Source: Porpolomopsis calyptriformis
Lineage: Eukaryota; Basidiomycota; Agaricomycetes; Agaricales; Hygrophoraceae
Direction: 5' to 3'
Length of the DNA stretch: 64,000 nucleotides
Assembly (NCBI GenBank): GCA_951640195.1
Contig: OX621177.1
Location: 20,191 to 84,190, forward strand
Part shown: piece by piece, positions 20,462 through 31,510 of the stretch
Numbering within the stretch: the first letter of the stretch is position 1
Layout of the letters: each line of letters starts with the position of its first letter
Translations under genes and position numbers: made by a program
The notes under the pieces: model-generated
The model's database searches: none
What the model saw: the letters and a program-made list of their open reading frames with translations, nothing else
Told to the model about the DNA's origin: nothing

Positions 20462-21671
20462 TGAATTGAAAATCTTATTCACAATTAATTAGAAAAATTA
20501 TATATTATAACTTCTTAATATATAGTAAGAATTATAACTTCTTATTATATAATTAAGATACCCTCAAAGTCTCATTTATAATCTTATTATATAGAATAAT
20601 AAGGTAAGTTAAATAGGAATATATTGAAATATTTATTATTATTTGACAGAGGCTGCCTTTTATCAAAATCTAAAGGCGAAATATTTATATAATACAAATA
20701 TGAGTAAAACACTTAGAGATATGTTAGTAGGAGTTATTTTAGGAGATGCGCATATAAGAAAAACAGGATTGGATAAAGCTTATATTACTTTTGAACAATC
20801 AAGCAAAAAAGCAGAATATATCCAGCATCTACAAAATTTAGCTCAAGCTGAATTACCATTAATGGAGGAAGGTCTTAAAGAATATAGTAGAGAGGATTCT
20901 AGACATAATAGTACAAATAAATCATTATATTTTATAACTCAATCACTTGAAAATCTAAGACCATTAGCAGATTTATTTTTAGACGATTCTGGTAAAAAAG
21001 TGATACCTACAAACATTACTGATTATTTAACACCCAGAGGTTTAGCTTTTTGGATAATGGATGATGGTCAACAAGTAAAAAAAGCAGGTGTAACTTTATG
21101 TACAGATAGCTATAATAATACAGAAATATCTATTCTTAGAGATGCTCTTAAAGCTAATTTTAATATAGAAACTAGTATTCATAAAAAAACAAGTCAAACA
21201 TCTGATAATGTTTATGAAAGAATTTATATTAATAAAGAAAGCTTGGAAAATCTTAAACCTTCAATAATGGAACATTTACATCCTTCAATGCTATATAAAA
21301 TAAATGAGGCTCCACCTATAATACAAGATTCTTCTGAAATAGAAAGTGATACAGATACAATAGATATTTTCGGGGAACTTTAATAGTAATATTAATTTAG
21401 AAGGAGGCTATATGCTGGAAACTCCTTAGAGCTTTCAATACTCGTTATTTTTACTATAAAATAGCAGTGACAATTTGAAAGATTGGACAATCAGCAGGGA
21501 AGTTTTCATTTTAGTATAAAGTATAGCAACTATAATAATTTCAATAAGAAATTAAACTATAATTTTAACCCCTCAACGACTACACGCCAACATCCAGATG
21601 CTATATAAATTGTATTCATTATACTGGATGAAGATATAGTCTAAACCTATACCGAAAGGATAGGATAAATG
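20462..21671 (+). other. rnl intron 2, group I, at E. coli position about 2500
   Basis: Splits TTGGCACCT from CGATGTCGACTC in the peptidyl-transferase centre. Ends T20461 / G21671. Core: TATGCTGGAAACTCCTTAG (21,412), GACAATCAGCAGGGAAG (21,487), CCTCAACGACTACACGCC (21,572), AAGATATAGTCTAAACC (21,632). All lie after the ORF. Confidence 0.9.
20700..21383 (+). CDS. LAGLIDADG homing endonuclease in rnl-i2
   Basis: 227 aa from the first ATG (MSKTLRDMLVGVILGDAHIR). It belongs to the LAGLIDADG subgroup with motifs GVILGDAHIRK (about residues 11-21) and FWIMDDGQQ (about 117-125). The acidic catalytic residues are present. The hydrophilic C-terminus is Glu/Asp-rich. Open frame upstream to 20,643 has no ATG. 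Intact; expected to cut intronless rnl. Confidence 0.9.
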   Translation: MSKTLRDMLVGVILGDAHIRKTGLDKAYITFEQSSKKAEYIQHLQNLAQAELPLMEEGLKEYSREDSRHNSTNKSLYFITQSLENLRPLADLFLDDSGKKVIPTNITDYLTPRGLAFWIMDDGQQVKKAGVTLCTDSYNNTEISILRDALKANFNIETSIHKKTSQTSDNVYERIYINKESLENLKPSIMEHLHPSMLYKINEAPPIIQDSSEIESDTDTIDIFGEL

Positions 21672-21935
21672 CGATGTCGACTCATCCTATCCTCCAGGGG
21701 AAGATTCTTGGAAGGGTTCGGCTGTTCGCCGATTAAAAGGTTACGTGAGTTGGGTTTAATACGACGTGAGTCAGTATGGTCCCTATCTTCTGGAGGAAAA
21801 ATAGTAAAAAAAGGTAGACCTTAAAGTACGAAAGGAACAATAGGCTGTGTTTCTCTAGTGTACCAATTGTAATAGCAATCGGGTTCGCCGATTAGATCGG
21901 GAGCAAAATAATAATGTAAATTTAATTTTAGTTTA

Positions 21936-21983
21936 TAAAAATTAATCTCGCTATTAGGCCTATTAGGCCTATGGCCTATTCGA
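21936..21983. repeat. 48-bp inverted repeat, copy 2
   Basis: Reverse complement, without mismatch, of 5295-5342 in cox1 intron 2. Sits in a GC-rich expansion of the rnl 3' domain. Confidence 0.95.
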
Positions 21984-22279
21984 ATAAATCTATAAAAAAT
22001 TAAATAGGTTTATTAGCCGATTATAATCATGTTTTGCATAGTTGGGTAGCCACAAACATAATAGATAATTGCTGAAAGTATATTAAGCAAGAATCTAACC
22101 TCTATATACTATCATTTAAGTACTATATAAGTATTTTCGTATAATTAAGAAAAAGAACATTTCTAAATAGGATGCAAATGAAATTTACTGTAAAGTATTT
22201 AGTTTAGCATTACTAATTTATTAGAGACTTGATGTTAATGGTTAGTCATAAAATTAAAAAAAAAAATAAAAGGGAAAAT

Positions 22280-22350
22280 AAGCCCATGATTTAATGGTAG
22301 AATAATTTCTTGATGAGGAATATGTAGAAGTTCAAATCTTCTTAGGCTTA
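22280..22350 (+). tRNA. trnI: tRNA-Ile (GAU)
   Basis: Acceptor AAGCCCA with TAGGCTT (one C-A mismatch), T-loop TTCAAAT in stem AGAAG/CTTCT, anticodon loop TTGATGA giving GAT. 71 nt. Confidence 0.8.
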
Positions 22351-23883
22351 AGTTATGTTAAAAATTTAAAATTATTTTTTTTAATAAATTTAAATTAAAA
22401 ATTTACATCAAAAATTTAAAACTAAATATTATTTTGTTGTTTTCAATAATCTTATTTCCCGACTAAATTTATAATGCCTTAGTTACCTTTTACTTGTATT
22501 CTACTAGCCGAACGGCGTCAATCCCCGACCATAGACTATCATCGGGATAATCCCGATTGCAATCCCGATTGGCCGAAATCGGCGATTGAAATTAGATCGG
22601 TATCCCCGATCAGGATAAGGCTATCTAGGTAATAAGTTATAGCAAACGGGAATTCGGCTAGTGGGAAAAAGAAAGAATGGCAACTTAGATTAAATAACCG
22701 ATAAAACTCAAGGGTATTTTGTATACACGAAAATAACAAATACAAATAAAAATTAAAATCTAATCTTTTTTTATTGTTACAGTGTTAAATTATTTTACTC
22801 GACTATTGCAAAATACTATTAGCAATCGGGATCGGCGATTAGCTCGGGTTTTCGATTAATTCGAATAGGCTATTGAACCCAATTGTCGGGTAAAATAAAG
22901 GCGAAATAATTAATTCAGATCCGATCCCAATCCCGATTAGCCGATCATAGGCTAAACCCGATTGGATTTAGGCTAGCTAATCCCAATCCCCAATCCCCGG
23001 TTCGGGGATTGGGGATTGGGATCTGAGATACCCGAATAGGCTAATGGGCATAGTAAAGCCCGAACCGGGATTATGAGTTCAATCGCCTAACTAATCCGAG
23101 TATCTGGAGTACACCAGATACTCGGATTGGCGAGCTAGCTGGAAGACAGCAAAATAAATAGAATTCAATTTTGATTCATAATTAATATTATTATTAATTA
23201 TCACATTCAAAATTGAAATTTTGTTAAGATTTTTAATGTTGTTATCGAATAGCCTAAATCCAATCGGGTTTAGCAATCTCGTTTGCTAAAAGCTAAAAAA
23301 AACACGTATAACTTATATTATTTTAATTTTGAACCTCTAAATTTGAAGACGATTGGCGAATCAAATTCTTATTTATGTATCTTATTTTTAATTTGATATT
23401 ATATCAAAGTAGTGTTAATTAAAATACAACCAATTTTATTTATACATTTATATACTACTCATGTTCAAACGGCGTATTGTTATCACCATCGGATATTGTA
23501 GCTGATATCATTAGCCTATAAAAAAAGTTGATTTCATTAGCCGAATCCCCTATAGGGGGAGCGAGTACTGAGATTCCGATTGCGAATGCAATGCCCGATC
23601 CGGGCTATTCATTCCCGATTCAAATTGAATCGCCTATTCAGCGTTGAGTATGGCTATTCCGATTGCGATCTCATAGCCTAATCGGGAACCTTAAATTCCC
23701 GATTAGGTTATCGCAATAGGGAATTGAAACTATAACTACGAGAAATTAATCCGTAATAGAGGTTTTCTCTTTTTCTTTTTAAAAATTTAAATTTGTTTAT
23801 TAAAAAAAAAGAAAACAGGGGGTATATAACATTATAATATTAATTGAAAAAAGATTTAATATATAAAATTATTATTATAAACT
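22351..23883. other. trnI-cob spacer with GC insertions
   Basis: No gene recognised. Several GC-rich blocks, a long hairpin at about 22,980-23,023 (arms AATCCCAATCCCCAATCCCC and its complement) and one 26-bp palindrome at 23,098-23,123. AT-rich text from about 23,760 is probably the cob leader. Confidence 0.65.
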
Positions 23884-26800
23884 ATGAGAATATTAAAAAG
23901 TCAAGTTTTACTTAGATTAGTGAATTCTTATTTAGTAGATTCACCTCAACCTTCAAATATTTCTTACTTATGGAATTTTGGTTCATTATTAGGTGTTTGT
24001 TTAATTATACAAATACTTACTGGAGCTTTTTTAGCTATGCATTATCAAGCTAATGTTGATTTTGCATTTAACTCTGTAGAACATATAATGAGAGATATAA
24101 ACAATGGTTGAATTGTAAGATATATACATGCAAATGTTGCCTCATTTTTTTTTATATTTGTATACTTACATGTAGGTAGAGGATTATATTATAGTTCATA
24201 TAAGTCACCAAGAGTTTTAGTGTGGTCTATAGGAGTTATAATACTTATTCTTATGATGGCTATTGCTTTCTTGGGTTATAATTATAGCCCAAAATGGTCT
24301 AAATTCAATATCAAGAACAATAAAACATTTTATAATAAATTTAACAATAAAAATAGTCTTTTTTTAAATAAAAATATATATTTAATTCAACTCGGCTACA
24401 GAAATTATTCTAATTTAACTGAGTCTAAATATTTAATTGACAAATCAAACATTTTAATTAATTTTATTAATGAAAAAAATTTAACACCTATTTCTTCTTA
24501 CGAAGATTTACAATTAAATGAAACAAGAAATAGAATTTTAAGAGAAACTAAAGGTCTTAGTGGTATTTATTTAATTTTAAATAAAATAACTTTAGATTAT
24601 TATATAGGTTCTGCTTCTACAGGAAGATTTAATGCTAGATTTACTAATCATTTAATATATTTTAAAGGAAGTAAAGTAGTAAAATTTGCAGTACAAAAAT
24701 ATAAACTATCTAATTTTGCAATTTTAATTTTAGAATTATTTCCTGAAATAGTAAACAAAGAAAATAATAAAAATTTAATTGATAGAGAAGATTTTTATTT
24801 AAAATCTTTATTGCCTAATTATAATATATTAACCGAAGCTGGTTCTAGTTTTGGTTATAAACATACTGAGCTAGATAGAATAAAAATGAAATCTAATTAT
24901 AGTTTAGAACGTCGTTTAAAAATAGGTAAATTAAATAAAGGTAAAATTCTTTCTTTCTCATCGGCCGAGGCCGATTGAATTGGGAGCGAAACAAAAGATA
25001 AAATAAGAGAAAAAGCATTATTAATCGGCCGAGTTGATAGAAGAAAATTAAAATTAAATTTCTCTGAACAATCTTTATTAAATATGAAAAAAAGATCTAA
25101 ATCTATAATATTATTTAATTTAGATTTTACAGTTTTTGGTACATATTTTAGTATAACAGATGCAGCTAAAGCTATAAATTGTAATGTTAAAACAATTAGA
25201 AAAGCATTAGGAACTGAAAAAAAACTATTAAAAAGACGATTTATTGTTAAAATTATTAACAAATAAAGTAATATTTGAATTTAAATTATAGTCCCACAAG
25301 TACAAATTTCTATGCAATTTCTAGAAAAAAATAGAAATAAAGTGGAATAATCCGACAGGAATATTGAAGAAAATTAAAATTAAATTTCTTTGGCAATGTT
25401 AGTGAAAACGATCAAAGAATTTTTAGTTTAAAAAAATTAGAGATCGTCGGTTATCTAGATAATCGCGACAGACTGGGTCACTAATGGGTGTCTGAAATGA
25501 TGCTTAATGCACAGTCGAAACTTATTAGTTTAAAAAATACTAACAGAATATACGAAATTAAAGTTATTCTGCTTTTTATTTAATTTATAAATATTTTAAA
25601 TTTAAATGATAAAAAGTAAGTTTGTATGTGCTTCCTTATGGACAAATGTCATTATGAGGTTTTTTAACTAAGCCTCAAATGTTTGATTTTTATTTAATTT
25701 TATTTCCTTTATTACTAATAACACCGATTTATTTTAATATTAAACCAAGAGTAATTAGACTTAAAGGTATTTACAGGATAGGTCCTCATAATAAAGATGT
25801 TATATCTATAATATTTGGATCTCTTCTTGGAGATGCTCACGCTGAAAAAAGATTAAGGGGAGTAGGTACTAGAATTAGCTTTTTTCAAGAGGCTGTTCAT
25901 GTTGAATATCTTTTATATTTACATAAAATTTTATCTGAGTCAGGGTATTGTAATTCTAAAGTACCAATTATAACTAGTAGATTAGGTATCAAAGGTAAAA
26001 TAAGAAAAATAGTAAGGTTTTCAACATGAACTTATACTAGTTTTAATTGAATACATGACTTATGGTATAATAATAATATAAAACGTGTACCAGAATGTAT
26101 TGCTCAATATTTAACTCCATTAGCTTTAGCTATTTGAATTATGGATGATGGTGCTAAAGTTGGTGAAAGTTTAAAATTTTCTACTAATTCTTTTACTTAC
26201 AATGAATGTTTGATTCTTGTAAAAGTCTTAAATGATAACTTTAATATTAAAGCTTCTATTCAATCAGCAGGAAGTAAAGATCAATATATTATTTATGTTT
26301 GAAAAGAATCTATGTATACTCTTAGAAATATTGTATCTCCATATATAATACCTGAAATGAAATATAAATTAAATAAAAATCATGCATAGTTATATGGTAT
26401 TATATAAAGTAATCTTTACTGAAAATTTATAAAATTAGCCATATGGCGATACTGATGAAAACTGGTCAAAGATATTTGTTTAATATTTAGACCGTCGGTA
26501 GAGTAAACTATCGCTACAGACTAGTCCATCAGTAGGTGTCTGAAATGATGCTTAATGTATAGTCGGAATCTTTTTTATTATATTATATAATTAAACACAA
26601 GGCTTTATATTATATTAATTTATAATTATTTTTTATTAAGAATAAGTATATTGCACAGGGTTTGCTTGTTTTAAACATATAAAGCATTAATGTAAGATTA
26701 AAAGTCTTAACATTAGGCTAGAATAAGCAAATTAAAGATTTGGCAACAGTTATTACGAATTTATTATCAGCAATACCAATTTTTGGTCACGATATAGTAG

Positions 26801-27471
26801 AACTTATTTGAGGTGGCTTTTCTGTTTCAAATGCTACGCTTAATAGATTTTTCTCTTTACATTATTTATTACCTTTCTTATTAGCAGCTTTAGTTGTTGC
26901 ACATTTAATAGCATTACACGTTCATGGGTCAAATAATCCCAATGGAATATCATCTAATGGAGATAGATATGCAATGCATCCTTATTTTCTTTTTAAAGAT
27001 CTTGTAACTATTTTCTTTTTTTTTCTTGTATTATCTATTCTAGTTTTTTATTTTCCAAATTTATTAGGTCATAGTGATAATTATATACCTGCTAATCCTA
27101 TGAGTACTCCAAGCTCCATAGTTCCTGAATGATATTTATTACCATATTACGCTATTTTAAGATCAATTCCAAATAAATTATTAGGTGTAATAGCTATGTT
27201 TGGTTCTTTATTAATTTTATTAATACTTCCAATAATAGATTTATCTAGAATTAGATCTCTTCAATTTAGACCATTAATGAAATTATTCTTTTGATTTTTT
27301 GTAGTAGATTTTTTATTACTAATGTGGATAGGATCACAACATCCTGAATCACCGTATTTAGAAATTGGACAATTTGCTACAATGTTTTATTTCTTATATT
27401 TTATTTTTTTTATACCAACAATAGGTGTAATAGAAAATACTTTACTTGATTTAGCTAATGATAATAAATAA
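23884..27471 (+). CDS. cob: Cytochrome b, three exons
   Basis: Heme b subunit of complex III with the Qo and Qi sites. Exons 23,884-24,276, 25,625-25,660 (only 36 nt) and 26,743-27,471 total 385 aa, normal length. Landmarks: [40 protein letters not shown], the [16 protein letters not shown] stretch written across exons 2 and 3, [20 protein letters not shown] and [21 protein letters not shown] codes Trp (for example 24,109 and in exon 2). Each intron starts after T and ends in G. The middle exon is very small, between two endonuclease-bearing introns. Confidence 0.95.
24277..25266 (+). CDS. GIY-YIG homing endonuclease in cob-i1, fused to exon 1
   Basis: In frame with exon 1. Core domain [20 protein letters not shown] followed by [11 protein letters not shown] and an E-x-F-Y-L-K-S motif ([16 protein letters not shown]). 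The C-terminus has NUMOD-like helix-turn-helix text ([20 protein letters not shown]). A short GC-rich insert near 24,958-25,000 (SSAEADW...) is read through in frame thanks to TGA=Trp. Ends TAA 25,264. Confidence 0.88.
24277..25624 (+). other. cob intron 1, group I
   Basis: Core text after the ORF: GACAGACTGGGTCACTAATG (25,466) and ATGATGCTTAATGCACAGTC (25,499). The same core words occur in cob intron 2, so the two introns are related in RNA type although their ORFs belong to different families. Confidence 0.83.
25661..26389 (+). CDS. LAGLIDADG homing endonuclease in cob-i2, fused to exon 2
   Basis: Open from the 36-nt exon 2 to TAG at 26,387. After a hydrophobic segment ([19 protein letters not shown]) come [16 protein letters not shown] and, later, [12 protein letters not shown]. 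This is the same LAGLIDADG subgroup as the rnl-i2 enzyme (GDAH ... I-M-D-D-G). Several TGA=Trp codons (26,027, 26,047, 26,134). No break. Confidence 0.88.
25661..26742 (+). other. cob intron 2, group I
   Basis: Starts after GGT (T25660) and ends G26742 before GCA-ACA. Core: GACTAGTCCATCAGTAGGTG (26,518) and ATGATGCTTAATGTATAGTC (26,545). Confidence 0.83.
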
Positions 27472-28064
27472 ACTTAATATTATAAATTTATTTAACCCCA
27501 ATCGGTTTTCTCGAACCCGCAATCCGAGTATCTGGAGTACTCCAGATACTCTGATTAGGCTAATTAATCCCCATCGGCGAATGGGTATCCATATCGCCGT
27601 ACCCGATTCCCGGTTCGGCTAGTCCGATTGCCTTCGCGCTCGAGATATAGCCTATTTCCCGATTGAGTGTCTGGAGTACTCCAGATACTCGGGATAATCT
27701 CGGGTACAGGCGATTTCGATTAGCCTGGTGAGATAGGAATAACCTAAGTCGAATCCTGATTGAAGCCGTTTACTATTGGCCGTTTAGGCGACATAACATA
27801 GTGATTAATCAATTATAATCGGCGAATATAATTACAATTAATAAATCAATAGTACCAATCAGGAAAAGGGATTATTGTTCAATAATAATCGGCGAATATA
27901 ATTGGCGAATGTAATCCCCGAATTCGGGGTTCGGGTGATGTTGATCAAATTTAAGTAGAAGAATGAGAATTCTATTACCAGAATTAATATCACAAATTAT
28001 AGCTAACTTTGATAGCCTATTGGCGAGCTATTAGCCCATTGATGGTTGTTTATTTCCTATATCT
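27472..28064. other. Spacer after cob
   Basis: No gene. Two palindromes at 27,526-27,551 and 27,665-27,690 (the latter with GTGTCTGG in one arm), repeated ATAATCGGCGAATATAATTG-type words near 27,817 and 27,885, and other GC-rich inserts. Confidence 0.6.
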
Positions 28065-29599
28065 TTATATTAAATTATTAAATCAATTTCAGGCTAATAA
28101 TCCAACCCCTGTTATATTAAACTCTGTTTCAAATATATTTGGTATATAAGGTTTAAAAGGTTTAGAAATAGCATTATTTAATTCCTTATTATAATCATTC
28201 AAATATTGTGTTTCAATTTCCATTTGGCGTAACATTCTTAATTCTGTAACACTTAACGGTTGAGTATCTGGAGTACTCCGGATACTCGTTTATGTAATAT
28301 TTTATAATTAATCTCATTCATCATCTGATTATATAATTGTTTATTATTATCACCTGTTAATCTTTCAGTATAATTTAATACACTATCATGATCAGAGTAT
28401 CTGGAGTACTCCGGATACTCGATATTACAGATAACGGTCTATTTACAGATGCAAATGTAGTAATACCAATAGGTCTAATTGTTCTATTAGAACTTAGACT
28501 GCTTGCTTCGCTTAACATAGTGTTTGAACTTGAAGGTTTACCAGTTAAGATTGGGTTAGATGTGAGTATCTGGAGTACTCCGGATACTCGTTATCAGTTA
28601 CACTTAATGGTATACCAGGTAACTCTTTACCTAATAAATAGGAAGGTGTTAGTTTTCTTTTTATTGGTAAATCTCTATAGCCGACAGAAGCTTGGTTTTC
28701 TAGGGCTAGTTGGATCGTTAAATTCTGCTGAATTATAAAAATTTAGTATTTCTTGTTGTAGATTTCTATTTGAGAGTCTAGTATCAAGTAATGCTTCATT
28801 TAATTCTCTTTGACTTCTAATCACATTACCTACACCTCTAAAATTGTGATTACTATTTGAGTATCCGGAGTACACCAGATACTCGGATTGTCTTTATCAA
28901 ATTCTATTAACCCTGGAATAGGTTGAGATGTTGTTTTTCTAGCTAATCGAGCATGTCTTCAATTTTTCGGGATATTATTTTCTCTATTTTGTAATGGGAT
29001 GTCCAAATCACTATCAAAATCTGTGGATGAAATACAACCTCTAACACCTTTTCAAATAATATTAAATAAGTTTGATCCACCAAGTATGTAATTGAATGGT
29101 TATCATAAATCTCATTTAATTAGATAATATTTAACTACTAAAAGAGCTATTAAAATAGCGATGGTATTTAAATATAATTTATTGTTTTTGTAGTAAATTG
29201 ATAATAAATTATAAATGTTAATAATAACCGAAACCCATGATCTAAACCAATTTGGTATTGGAAAAGTTAAATCATATTCCGATTTAGTTAAATTATTTCA
29301 ATCTTTATCACTATATTGAGTATCTGGTGTACTCCGGATACTCGATAATAATCTTTAACTCGTAGAGAATGTTCATATTCCTCTGTTTCACATTCTATTA
29401 AATCGATAATTTCTTGACTCCCATATAAATACAGAAAGTTTATTAAACGATCTGAATCCCCGATCTGATCTAATATATTAAAGTGTTTCCTCGGCGATCT
29501 GTGATGTAAATATAAAACCAATATTTCTGCAATCGGGATTCCGATAATGTAGGCTATAAATTTGTAAATTCATCGCCCGATCAAAATAATTTGTTTCAT
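28065..29599 (-). pseudogene. Degraded copy 2 of a plasmid-zone membrane-protein gene
   Basis: Starts MKQIILIGRWIYKFIAYIIG on the minus strand (TGA=Trp). The N-terminal module (LVLYLHHRSPRKHFNILDQI, then SLRVKDYY) matches the segment upstream of the 34,151 ORF (LVLYLHYRSPRKKFNILDQI, QRVKDYY). It then has membrane helices, a TAA near 29,110, a hydrophilic part (RENNIPKNWRHARLARKTTS) and a tail ending in WNWFNNLI. Five 26-bp palindromes interrupt it (28,262, 28,395, 28,564, 28,859 and 29,318); removing exactly 26 nt at each gives continuous protein across the junction. One more frameshift remains near 28,735. Function unknown. Confidence 0.75.
28262..29343. repeat. Five palindromes inside the degraded minus-strand gene
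   Basis: 28,262-28,287, 28,395-28,420, 28,564-28,589, 28,859-28,884 and 29,318-29,343. All are variants of the same 26-mer; most carry CCGG in one arm. Confidence 0.95.
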
Positions 29600-30603
29600 T
29601 TTAATTTTTATTTATTTTTGTTAGATCAGAGGTGTAAATATATTATTAACTTTTACCTCTAAATTTAGTTAATTGGGGTAAAAGTAAATTATTTAGATGT
29701 TTTATTAAGAATTGTTACTATTGAATTAGATACATCGATACCTATATAATTTTCATATTGGTGGTATGATTTAGGTATGGTGTTAAATGCTTCTAATTTT
29801 TCTGTTAGCCGATTCATACTATAAATAAACCTAGTTTTAAGTTAGTTGGAGAAAATATATGTTTTTTAAATACATGTCCGAGTATCTGGTGTACACCAGA
29901 TACTCACCATTAACCATTATTCCTAATTTATCAAAAGATTTTATAATTTCTGTCCAGATCGGGAGTAGCATCTTCGAACTTGAATATTATAAAATTTGAT
30001 GGTATAGATTTATTCATCGGGTTTGTTTTATTTAAACATTTACCGTCAATATTATCATACAAAAAATTTGTGCTCGCCGATATCCTAAGTTAGAAAAGAA
30101 ATGTTGAGTATCTGGAGTACTCCAGATACTCGAGTCGATATTGTGTAATTATAAATTTTACTGTTTTCTCCAATCCCGAGTATCTGGTGTACACCAGACA
30201 CTCGATCAGGATTAGAACAAAAATATTTTCAACTATGCTTTCATCATTAAAACTATTAGTGAGTATCTGGTGTACACCAGATACTCGATTGTAATTATAC
30301 ATATTTGTGCTCGCCGATTGTATTTAATGATTCTAAACCATCGCTTATATTTTTTAATTAGATGTTTGAGTTATTTTCCGTTGGATAAATACTAGCATTC
30401 ATTCTTAAATTAGGTAATTGATTATTTTCTAATCTATTATTTTCACCTAATCATTTAGTTGGAATAGTACTCGCCGATAGCTGCAAATATTGTTTTATTT
30501 ATATTATTCATCATTTTAATTTTATTTTATAAATCAGAGGATTAAGTTATTATAATAATTATTACCTCTAAATTTAATTATTATTTGTAATAATTAACAT
30601 ATA
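29600..30603 (-). other. Damaged small minus-strand frames with four palindromes
   Basis: Pieces of open frame on the minus strand: about 29,697-29,813 (MNRLTEKLEAFNTIPKSYHQ..., 38 aa, intact stop), about 29,930-30,040 (SIPSNFIIFKFEDATPD) and about 30,310-30,515 (MMNNINKTIF, then PTKWLGENNRLENNQLPNLR after a short GC insert). Palindromes at 29,880-29,905, 30,106-30,131, 30,178-30,203 and 30,261-30,286. The motif CAGAGG(T/A) precedes several of these frames (29,627, 30,535, 31,024), perhaps a shared 5' signal. No family recognised. Confidence 0.45.
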
Positions 30604-31001
30604 TTAATTTGAATTAATTGGTGAATTTATTAAAACTTGTCTAGCATCTGAAAAATAATTCTCTCTTAAATTGATTATTTCTATCATTATTTGTGAGTAT
30701 CTGGTGTACTCCGGATACTCGATTGTAAATGCGAACTTTCAATATCTCCCATAGTGTTAACTTCATCAACTTCATTTTTTAATTTTGAGATAAAATTTTT
30801 ACTATAATTAAAATATTCAACTTGTCTTTCTGGATTTGGTTGAAAACGTTCAATCGTGTGTAAAATATTGTTTAACCATAAGTCTACACCAAAATTTGAG
30901 TGAAAATGATCCCCTAAACCTAAGAAGTCTTTAACAACATGAAATCCATCAACATCATAAAGAAAATTAATTCATTGTGATGTTATGCTTATATCTCTCA
31001 T
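30604..31001 (-). pseudogene. Small hydrophilic ORF interrupted by one palindrome
   Basis: Starts MRDISITSQWINFLYDVDGF (TGA=Trp). It is interrupted by the palindrome at 30,695-30,720, which causes a stop a few codons later. Removing the 26 nt yields a 123-aa protein whose junction reads SSHLQS-QIMIEIINLREN and ends INSPINSN. No other break is seen. Not recognised; part of the plasmid-derived zone. Confidence 0.6.
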
Positions 31002-31283
31002 TTTTATATTTCATTTAATTAAATCAGAGGGTTAAAATTTGTAATAATAATTATCACCTCTAATTTTAATTATTATTAAGTTAGACGTTTTACCAATTAA
31101 ACTAAGAAGTCTTACCCCCTAAAACAATAAACTAATTTTAAAAATTAAAAAAATATTAAAAGGAATTGAAGTATTATATAAGGTATTAATAATACCTGTC
31201 GTTAACCTTCTACCTACATATGTTGAAACTATTGGTGATAACCATTGTTCAAATATGTCCCGATTCCAATCCTTTTTAACAAA

Positions 31284-31354
31284 TAAAAGCACATGGATTT
31301 GAACCAAGACTTTCTCCTTAAAAGGGAGACACTCAACCTATCGAGTTCTACCTT
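31284..31354 (-). tRNA. tRNA-Lys-like sequence (UUU), possibly non-functional
   Basis: Minus strand. Anticodon stem TCTCC/GGAGA with loop CTTTTAA (anticodon TTT); T-loop TTCAAAT with a stem containing one mismatch; D-stem ACTC/GAGT. The acceptor arms (AAGGTAG and TGCTTTT) pair poorly, with two mismatches and three G-U pairs. It may be a decayed or plasmid-borne tRNA. Confidence 0.5.
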
Positions 31355-31383
31355 AAAAAACTTGAGTTGTCTTTTGTAATAAT

Positions 31384-31456
31384 CAAGCTCTTCCAGATTC
31401 GAACTGGGACCTACCTAATTGACAATTAGATACTCTACCTATTAAGCTAAGGTTTT
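31384..31456 (-). tRNA. tRNA-Asp-like sequence (GUC), possibly non-functional
   Basis: Minus strand. D-arm GCTTAATAGGTAGAGT, anticodon stem CTAA/TTAG with loop TTGTCAA (GTC) and T-arm CCAG-TTCGAAT-CTGG are good. The acceptor arms (AAAACCT and AGAGCTT) mismatch at positions 3-5. Lies 30 bp from the tRNA-Lys-like sequence on the same strand. Confidence 0.5.
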
Positions 31457-31510
31457 TTTTAGTTTAATAGGGTAAAGTGTAGCGGGGAAATGGTTTAAGA
31501 GGTAATTGAT

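Larger units (their letters stand above)
15220..22236 (+). rRNA. rnl: Large subunit ribosomal RNA, three exons
   Basis: Ends placed by complementarity of AACATCAA (15,220) and TTGATGTT (22,229), the terminal helix. Exons: 15,220-17,577, 19,560-20,461 and 21,672-22,236. Landmarks: AAAGGTGGCACAG (17,404), CCTAAGGTAGCAAAAT (19,560), GGACGGGAAGACCCTATG (19,687), AGGGATAACAGGCTGATA (20,405), TACGTGAGTTGGGTTTA (21,743), AAAGTACGAAAGGAAC (21,825) and ATTGCTGAAAGTAT (22,068). Several GC-rich expansions (about 15,560-15,660, 16,350-16,570, 19,960-20,160 and 21,885-21,985) sit in variable regions. No 26-bp palindrome is in a mature exon. Confidence 0.93.
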
